From assembly GCA_029975625.1 (NCBI GenBank), contig JARKOR010000014.1, forward strand, positions 1 to 10,232: a DNA stretch of 10,232 nt, written 5' to 3'. Position numbers and translations under genes: made by a program. Below are positions 5,227 through 10,232 of this stretch, piece by piece; the stretch's first letter is position 1; each line of letters starts with the position of its first letter. The notes beneath the pieces were generated by a model that was not told the DNA's origin, searched no databases, and worked only from the letters and a program-made list of their open reading frames with translations. This DNA comes from Nanosynbacter sp. Its GTDB lineage: Bacteria; Patescibacteriota; Saccharimonadia; Saccharimonadales; Saccharimonadaceae.

Positions 5227-7920
5227 ATGGAAATAATCTTGGCATTATTTGGTTTTCTATTGCAATGGTACGTCTGGATTCCAATTGTAGCGGTTTTGTC
5301 ATATCTAACGTGGCGAAACTACCAAAAAGTCGATCGTATCGATTTGACCGACAGCGTTCTCCTTGTCCTAGAAATCCCAAGAACCAACGATAAATCAGAG
5401 TTAGCCGCCGAGCAGCTGTTTGCCAGCCTTCACGGAATTTTACGAGACCGAAAAGAGCTGAAGCTATCCGGAGGGCAACAGGAGCATCTCAGCTTCGAGA
5501 TTACCTCTGTTAACGGGCAAATCCGCTTTTATGTTTGGGTGCCGAAACCGCTCCAAAGCTTTGTTGAGGGACAGATTTACGCACAGTACCCAACTGTTCA
5601 GATTTACCCGGCTGAAGGTGATTATACGGAGCATGAGCGCGACCACCAAGTGGTCTATTCTGCGGAGCTGACAACGACCGATCACGAGTTTCTGCCCATT
5701 CGCACATTCCAGAACTTCGAAGTTGACCCCCTTGCAGGCATCACGGGGACGCTAGCAAAACTCGAGTCCACAGGCGAGGAATTATGGATTCAGATTTTAG
5801 TGCGTCCAATTGCCGACGATTGGCATGATTTTGCCGAACGATGGGCTGCGAGTATTAAGACAGGGAAGATGTCATTCGGAGGCGGGGTAGGGGGAGGCCT
5901 CATGTGGCTCGGTGGACTTCTTGAGGCCTTGTGGCAACCACCAGAGCAGGGGGATAGTAAAACATCCCAGGCGGAGCTATCTGAGCGGGACAAAACACGC
6001 ATGTCCGAGGTAGCAAAGAAGGCAACAAAACTTGGCTACCAAGTAAAAATCCGCCTTGCATACCTCGGTGAAAGCCAAACCAACGCCAAACTCCGCATGC
6101 AAGCGCTGGTCGGCACCTTCAAACAGTTCAACAGCACGAATCTCAATGGATTTAAGATTACAAAAGCAACGTTCGGTAAGGAGTTCATTGAAAAATACAG
6201 CCGCCGCTCGTTTCACGACGACGGGTTTATTCTCAATATTGAAGAGTTGGCATCGGTCTATCACTTGCCGCACACCAACGTTGAGACGCCGAATATCGTC
6301 TGGGCAAGCTCAAAAACAGCGGAACCACCTTCAAAGCTGCCCATTATCACCGGTAACACTCTGTCCGACGCTGAAATTTCCGCTTTTGGGGTAACTAATT
6401 TCCGAGGGGTCGGCCATCAGTTTGGCATGCTGCGCTATGATCGTTCGCGACACGTCTATATTATCGGACAGACCGGAGCAGGGAAGTCCGGACTGTTGGA
6501 GCTCTTCGCACTGAGCGATATTTTTCAAAACCAAGGCTATGCCATTATCGACCCGCACGGTGATTTCGCCATCAATAACATGAAATTTATCCCCGGCAGC
6601 AGGCTTCAGGATGTCGTCTATTTCAATCCGGCCGACACTGCCTATCCGCTCGGCTTTAATCCGCTTGAAGTCATGAACCCAAACCAAAAAACCAATATTT
6701 CCTCAGAGGTTATCGGCGTTCTGAAACGCATGTTTGGCGATTCCTGGGGACCAAGGCTTGAGTATATTTTACGCTATACTATTTTAGCCCTCTTGGATCG
6801 ACCGGAAACCACTATGCTCGACATCACTCGCATGCTTACCGATAAAAAGTTCCGTAAAGAGACGTTGGGATACTGTACTGACACAGTGGTGCAGCAATTC
6901 TGGAACGTCGAGTTTGCAAGTTGGAACGATAAGTTCGCTACCGAGGCAGTAGCGCCAGTGCTCAATAAGGTGGGTGCGTTCACGGCAAATCCGATTATTC
7001 GCAATATCATTGGTCAACCCCGCAGCACCTTCAATATTCGCCAAATTATGGACGAAGGGAAGATTCTCATTGTAAACTTATCAAAGGGCCTTATCGGCGA
7101 GGATAATGCCGCGATTTTGGGATCATTCCTTGTGACCAAGATTCAGCTAGCCGCCATGTCGCGCTCTGATATCCCTGATGTTCGCGATCGCCGGCCATTC
7201 TATCTCTATGTAGATGAGTTCCAGAACTTCGCAACCGACTCATTCGCAACCATTTTGTCCGAAGCTCGTAAATACGGGCTAAACCTAACCGTCGCCAACC
7301 AATACATCTCTCAGATGGCCGACACTGTGCGCGACGCAGTGTTTGGCAACGTGGGCACAGTGATATGCTTCCGCGTCTCGGCTGACGACGCACCGATATT
7401 ATCCAAGCAGTTCGAACCGAACTTCGAGGCAGCCGATCTTCTTCAAATGCACAACCGCAACTTTGTTGTCAATATGGTTATTGGCGGCGAAAAGACGCCG
7501 GCTTTTTCTGCGCGTACGCTAGAATTGCCACCAGCGCAAACGGATAACACGAGTCGTATTATAGAGCACACCCGTCGTCATTACGCTCGTGAACGTGCTA
7601 GCATCGAAAAGGAGATATCTGACGTCATACAGCTTGCGGACGCGCCATCGCCGCAGCCGCAAGCGTCAAAAGCGCCTAATAGGCCGCGAGCGGCAACCCC
7701 GGCTCGTCCTACGCAAGAGGCAAAACCAATCGCCGCTGCCGCGCTACAAACAGCAGTAACCGAAACCTCAAACCTCACTGCAGAAACCCCACCAAAGAAA
7801 AAACGGACACGAACACGGCGAAAAAAGACAGCAACCGCAGGTGAAACTACCACTAACGCAGCCAGACAACCCGTGAAAACAGATAAAGAAAAAACGACAA
7901 CCCTAAAGATTGAACACTAG
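5227..7920 (+). CDS. VirD4/TraG-type membrane-anchored DNA-transfer ATPase
   Basis: The 897-residue protein resembles type IV secretion coupling ATPases (VirD4/TraD/TraG class), which use ATP to move DNA or protein through a membrane channel. One hydrophobic N-terminal region (about 3-29) anchors it. A long domain of unknown type follows (30-395), including a glycine-rich patch around 218-230 (GGGVGGGLMWLGG). The motor begins at about 396. Walker A is GQTGAGKSG (414-422, Lys420), then comes a conserved DPHGDF (442-447). Walker B is YLYVDEFQNF with Asp663 and Glu664, followed by ANQYISQM (690-697). After about 800 the chain becomes Pro/Ala-rich and ends in a basic tail (KKKRTRTRRKK), probably a disordered nucleic-acid-binding segment. 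Such ATPases are common in Saccharibacteria and related phyla. No relaxase or other secretion gene is adjacent, so the substrate is unknown. A HerA-like role is the main alternative. Confidence 0.85.
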   Translation: MEIILALFGFLLQWYVWIPIVAVLSYLTWRNYQKVDRIDLTDSVLLVLEIPRTNDKSELAAEQLFASLHGILRDRKELKLSGGQQEHLSFEITSVNGQIRFYVWVPKPLQSFVEGQIYAQYPTVQIYPAEGDYTEHERDHQVVYSAELTTTDHEFLPIRTFQNFEVDPLAGITGTLAKLESTGEELWIQILVRPIADDWHDFAERWAASIKTGKMSFGGGVGGGLMWLGGLLEALWQPPEQGDSKTSQAELSERDKTRMSEVAKKATKLGYQVKIRLAYLGESQTNAKLRMQALVGTFKQFNSTNLNGFKITKATFGKEFIEKYSRRSFHDDGFILNIEELASVYHLPHTNVETPNIVWASSKTAEPPSKLPIITGNTLSDAEISAFGVTNFRGVGHQFGMLRYDRSRHVYIIGQTGAGKSGLLELFALSDIFQNQGYAIIDPHGDFAINNMKFIPGSRLQDVVYFNPADTAYPLGFNPLEVMNPNQKTNISSEVIGVLKRMFGDSWGPRLEYILRYTILALLDRPETTMLDITRMLTDKKFRKETLGYCTDTVVQQFWNVEFASWNDKFATEAVAPVLNKVGAFTANPIIRNIIGQPRSTFNIRQIMDEGKILIVNLSKGLIGEDNAAILGSFLVTKIQLAAMSRSDIPDVRDRRPFYLYVDEFQNFATDSFATILSEARKYGLNLTVANQYISQMADTVRDAVFGNVGTVICFRVSADDAPILSKQFEPNFEAADLLQMHNRNFVVNMVIGGEKTPAFSARTLELPPAQTDNTSRIIEHTRRHYARERASIEKEISDVIQLADAPSPQPQASKAPNRPRAATPARPTQEAKPIAAAALQTAVTETSNLTAETPPKKKRTRTRRKKTATAGETTTNAARQPVKTDKEKTTTLKIEH

Positions 7921-7938
7921 ACACCTATATGCTACACT
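7910..7938 (+). promoter_or_regulatory. Promoter of the small RNA upstream of cas9
   Basis: TTGAAC (7910-7915) and TACACT (7933-7938) are 17 bases apart, with an extended -10 TGC at 7930-7932. The -35 box lies inside the last codons of the ATPase gene, and the spacer covers its TAG stop. Transcription should start near 7945. Confidence 0.65.
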
Positions 7939-7944
7939 ATAGAC

Positions 7945-8060
7945 ATAACTCCTTAAGTAAGAGTTATACATCTATCTAAATGCGTTAGGTTTCTATAATA
8001 ATTTAGTAGAAATACTAAAGCAAAGCTCTAATTCGCCCTTCGGGGCGAATTATCTTTTTT
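7945..8060 (+). ncRNA. Candidate tracrRNA (type II-C CRISPR)
   Basis: A transcript of about 115 nt is bounded by a promoter and an intrinsic terminator and lies directly before cas9 on the same strand. It has three predicted hairpins. The 5' stem pairs 7945-7951 with 7961-7967. A middle stem pairs TTTAGTA (8002-8008) with TACTAAA (8013-8019) around a GAAA tetraloop. The third is the terminator stem. I propose 7986-8021 as the anti-repeat, because its 3' end ACTAAAGC would pair with a repeat starting GTTTTAGT or GCTTTAGT, the type of repeat start seen in many type II systems. In that reading only one hairpin follows the duplex. Alternatively, the anti-repeat is farther 5' and the GAAA hairpin is the nexus. 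The array is not in the window, so pairing cannot be tested here. A cas9 regulatory RNA is the other possibility. Confidence 0.65.
8029..8060 (+). terminator. Intrinsic terminator of the small RNA
   Basis: A perfect 10-bp stem (8029-8038 with 8043-8052) with the very stable TTCG tetraloop is followed by TCTTTTTT (8053-8060). It separates the small RNA from the cas9 transcript, so cas9 needs its own promoter. Confidence 0.95.
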
Positions 8061-8097
8061 GATAATTCTTATGCTCGCTTTCTATGTTATTTTACGG

Positions 8098-8103
8098 TAT
8101 AAT
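8098..8103 (+). promoter_or_regulatory. cas9 -10 box, leaderless geometry
   Basis: A perfect TATAAT ends exactly six bases before the cas9 ATG, so transcription should begin at the A of the start codon. I see no convincing -35 box at the right distance (TCGCTT at 8075-8080 is poor) and no extended -10. The promoter may therefore be weak or need an activator. No Shine-Dalgarno sequence is present. Confidence 0.55.
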
Positions 8104-8109
8104 CGCCAT

Positions 8110-10232
8110 ATGAAATACTCTCTAGGACTTGATATCGGCGTCACATCGGTTGGCTGGGCGGTGATCGATGAAGATAAAAAACGCATCCATAATCTTGGAG
8201 TGCGAATTTTTGAACGTGCCGAACACCCTAAGGATGGCTCCTCACTCGCAGCACCCCGACGAGAGGCTCGCAGTGCTCGTAGGCGACTCAAACGACGACG
8301 GCAACGGCTCAATACATTGAAACGGTTCTTTATCGACAAACAGCTACTCACGAAGGAGCAGATTGAATCAATTCTATTGAGACCAAATGACCCATATCAG
8401 CTTCGCGTCAAAGCACTTGACGAGAGACTGACTAATGAAGAGCTTTTTGTCGCACTTTACCACCTCGCAAAACGTCGCGGCTACAAAAGTAACCGTAAGG
8501 TTGAAGATGAAACCGATACGGCAAGTGAGAATGGACGGGTTCTGCAAGCTCTCAAGGCTAATGAGGCGCTACTCGCAACAAAAGGTTATCGAACCGCTGG
8601 CGAGGCGCTACTGAAAGATGAGGCGTACGCAACGAATAAACGCAACAAACGCGATAGCTATACTAACAGCTTCGCGCGTAAAGATTTTACCGCGGAACTT
8701 GAGGCAATTATCGCCAGACAACGCGGCTTAGGTCTAGCACTATCGGACACCGAAACGCAAAAGCTTCTATATGGCATTGACGATAACGACAAACTAACGG
8801 TATCAAGCGCCATTCTCTACCAGCGCCCATTCATGACCCGACAGCTCATAGAGCAGATGGTTGGTATGTGCACCTTTGAGGACGGTACTGCAGGTACTAC
8901 GAAAGAAAGACGCGCCCCGCGAGCCAGCTATAGCTTCGAAATCTTCCGCCTTGTAAGTGATTTAGCCCATGTTGTATTCAAGCCAAAGCCTGGTTGCACA
9001 CCAGAGCCAAGTCGTATTACACTTTCATCTGAAGTTATTCAAACCATCATAAATGAAGCAAAGAATACGAGAAGCCTTACCTACAAAAAAGTACGCCAAC
9101 TTGCTGGCGTGAGTGACGAGTATCAATTCGATTATGTGCGCGGCAAAACCAAGGATGGCGATCCATACGGCGACAAGAATGAATTTGGCTCACTAAAGGC
9201 TTATCACGATATCAAAAAAGAACTCGCTGATTTGCCTGACGAATGGAAAAAAATTAACAACGAAGATGCTCTTAACCAAATCGCATTTGTTCTGACTGTC
9301 AATCGAGACGATGCCGAGATGCGAACCGATTTGCACAAACTGGAGCTATCAGATAATGTGATAGAGGCACTTCTTAAGGTTAAACAGACCAACTTCAAGA
9401 CATTTGGGCATCTATCCATTAAAGCGCTTCAGAAAATCACTCCATACATAATCAATGGACTTACCTACGACAAAGCAGTCACCGAGGCCGGATATGACTT
9501 CCGCAAAAAAGGCGCCGACTTGGAGCAAATCACCAATCCTGTAGTCCGGCGGGCCATTAGCCAAACCAACAAAGTCGTAAAAGCGATTGAGCGAAAATAT
9601 GGCAAACCCTATTTCATTCGCGTCGAGACGGCTCGCGAGCTGGCAAAAAACTTCAAAGACCGCAATGCGATTGAGCGAACGCAAAAAGAAAACCAAGCAA
9701 AAAACGCACAGATTATCGATATCCTGCGAGATGAATATCACATAACAAGCCCGACTGGTCAGCAGCTTATCAAGTTCAAGCTCTACCGCGAACAAAACAG
9801 CAAATCACTGTACTCTGGTGTGCCAATTGACATTGACAGGCTGTTTAACGACGATAACGCCTACCAAATCGACCATATCATCCCATATTCTCGCTCAGGC
9901 AACGATAGTCTTGCCAACAAGGCTCTCGTCACCACCGAAGAAAACCAGCTTAAAGGTAACCTCACGCCATTTGAAGCCTTTGGAGCCGACGAAAATCGCT
10001 GGAAACAGTTTGTAGCAAATGTCGAAGCCACTTACATTACCCGATCCCTCAAAGAGGGAAGTGCTGCCGATAAACAGGGTAATTACAAATGGAACGGCTA
10101 CGCCATGAAAAAGAAAAGTAATCTGCTCAATGAAAGCTACAAAAATGACGAGTGGAATGCTAGGGCGCTCACCGACACACAGTATATCACCAAGTTTATT
10201 TCCAACTACCTTCGCCAAACAGTTGATTTTGC
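8110..10232 (+). CDS. cas9: CRISPR-associated endonuclease Cas9, type II-C, N-terminal 707 residues (partial)
   Basis: Cas9 is the crRNA:tracrRNA-guided nuclease that cuts both strands of target DNA. The frame is open to the window end. RuvC-I is YSLGLDIGVTSVGWAV with catalytic Asp8. The Arg-rich bridge helix covers about 50-74 (RREARSARRRLKRRRQR). The helical recognition lobe follows, with SYTNSFARKDF and CTFE motifs like those of Neisseria Cas9. RuvC-II is YFIRVETAREL with Glu506. The HNH domain contains YQIDHIIPYSRSG and ENQLKGNLTPFE, with Asp588, His589 and Asn612 in the catalytic positions. All active-site residues in view are intact. The recognition lobe is short, placing HNH near residue 590 as in type II-C enzymes of about 1,000-1,100 residues. 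RuvC-III and the PAM-interacting domain lie beyond the window. The start agrees with the TATAAT spacing and with Asp8. cas1, cas2 and the array, if present, would be downstream. Confidence 0.97.
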   Translation, partial: MKYSLGLDIGVTSVGWAVIDEDKKRIHNLGVRIFERAEHPKDGSSLAAPRREARSARRRLKRRRQRLNTLKRFFIDKQLLTKEQIESILLRPNDPYQLRVKALDERLTNEELFVALYHLAKRRGYKSNRKVEDETDTASENGRVLQALKANEALLATKGYRTAGEALLKDEAYATNKRNKRDSYTNSFARKDFTAELEAIIARQRGLGLALSDTETQKLLYGIDDNDKLTVSSAILYQRPFMTRQLIEQMVGMCTFEDGTAGTTKERRAPRASYSFEIFRLVSDLAHVVFKPKPGCTPEPSRITLSSEVIQTIINEAKNTRSLTYKKVRQLAGVSDEYQFDYVRGKTKDGDPYGDKNEFGSLKAYHDIKKELADLPDEWKKINNEDALNQIAFVLTVNRDDAEMRTDLHKLELSDNVIEALLKVKQTNFKTFGHLSIKALQKITPYIINGLTYDKAVTEAGYDFRKKGADLEQITNPVVRRAISQTNKVVKAIERKYGKPYFIRVETARELAKNFKDRNAIERTQKENQAKNAQIIDILRDEYHITSPTGQQLIKFKLYREQNSKSLYSGVPIDIDRLFNDDNAYQIDHIIPYSRSGNDSLANKALVTTEENQLKGNLTPFEAFGADENRWKQFVANVEATYITRSLKEGSAADKQGNYKWNGYAMKKKSNLLNESYKNDEWNARALTDTQYITKFISNYLRQTVDF

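Noticed and set aside
7994..7999. Perfect TATAAT inside the small RNA, as a possible second promoter
   Set aside because: There is no -35 at 15-19 bases and no TG extension. A start there would remove the 5' part of the likely anti-repeat, and the upstream promoter is better formed.
8062..8073. ATAATTCTTATG before cas9 resembles the first bases of the small RNA (7945-7957)
   Set aside because: I considered a tracr-L-like self-targeting site, but the match needs a gap and has substitutions, so it is probably AT-rich chance similarity.
9412..9795. 127-codon minus-strand frame inside cas9
   Set aside because: It is an antisense shadow. The plus strand encodes continuous Cas9 sequence with RuvC-II and the approach to HNH.
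8110..10232. Cas9 alternatives: IscB or another TnpB-associated HNH/RuvC nuclease
   Set aside because: There is a large recognition lobe between the bridge helix and RuvC-II, and over 700 residues are present before RuvC-III, which is far too long for IscB.

Overview
The window looks like a chromosomal segment from a small-genome bacterium of the Candidate Phyla Radiation. Saccharibacteria (TM7) is my best guess, with moderate confidence. Grounds for this: a topoisomerase I without zinc fingers, a sigma-region-4/winged-helix fusion regulator, a large membrane-anchored type IV secretion-type ATPase, and apparently leaderless genes. TGA ends one of the genes and never interrupts another, so the standard bacterial code applies, not the UGA-as-glycine code of Gracilibacteria or Absconditabacteria.

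Layout. Positions 1-183 are the C-terminal end of a dprA-like gene (winged helix). Next come two genes I do not recognise: a 96-aa ORF on the + strand (327-617) and, converging on it, a 191-aa gene on the - strand (828-1403) whose product ends in two membrane segments. Each has its own terminator, and both have Shine-Dalgarno sequences. Then on the + strand: topA (1548-3881), an AT-rich intergenic region with two strong tandem promoters, a sigma-4/HARE-HTH-type regulator (4119-5162), a VirD4/TraG-like ATPase (5227-7920), a ~115-nt small RNA locus (about 7945-8060), and the first 707 codons of a type II-C Cas9 (8110 to the window end).

The most interesting part is 7910-8110. A promoter overlaps the stop codon of the ATPase gene. 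It is followed by a three-hairpin RNA that ends in a textbook intrinsic terminator, and then by a TATAAT box exactly six bases before the cas9 ATG. I read the RNA as the tracrRNA. From it I predict the CRISPR repeat that should lie outside the window, probably beyond cas9. The probable anti-repeat can fold on itself with a GAAA tetraloop, and only one hairpin follows it, so this would be an unusually short tracrRNA.

A second theme is transcription-start architecture. topA, the ATPase gene and cas9 all have a -10-like box that puts the start site on or within a few bases of ATG, with no Shine-Dalgarno sequence. The two unrecognised genes between dprA and topA have ordinary SD-led leaders. This suggests, but does not prove, that they were added later.
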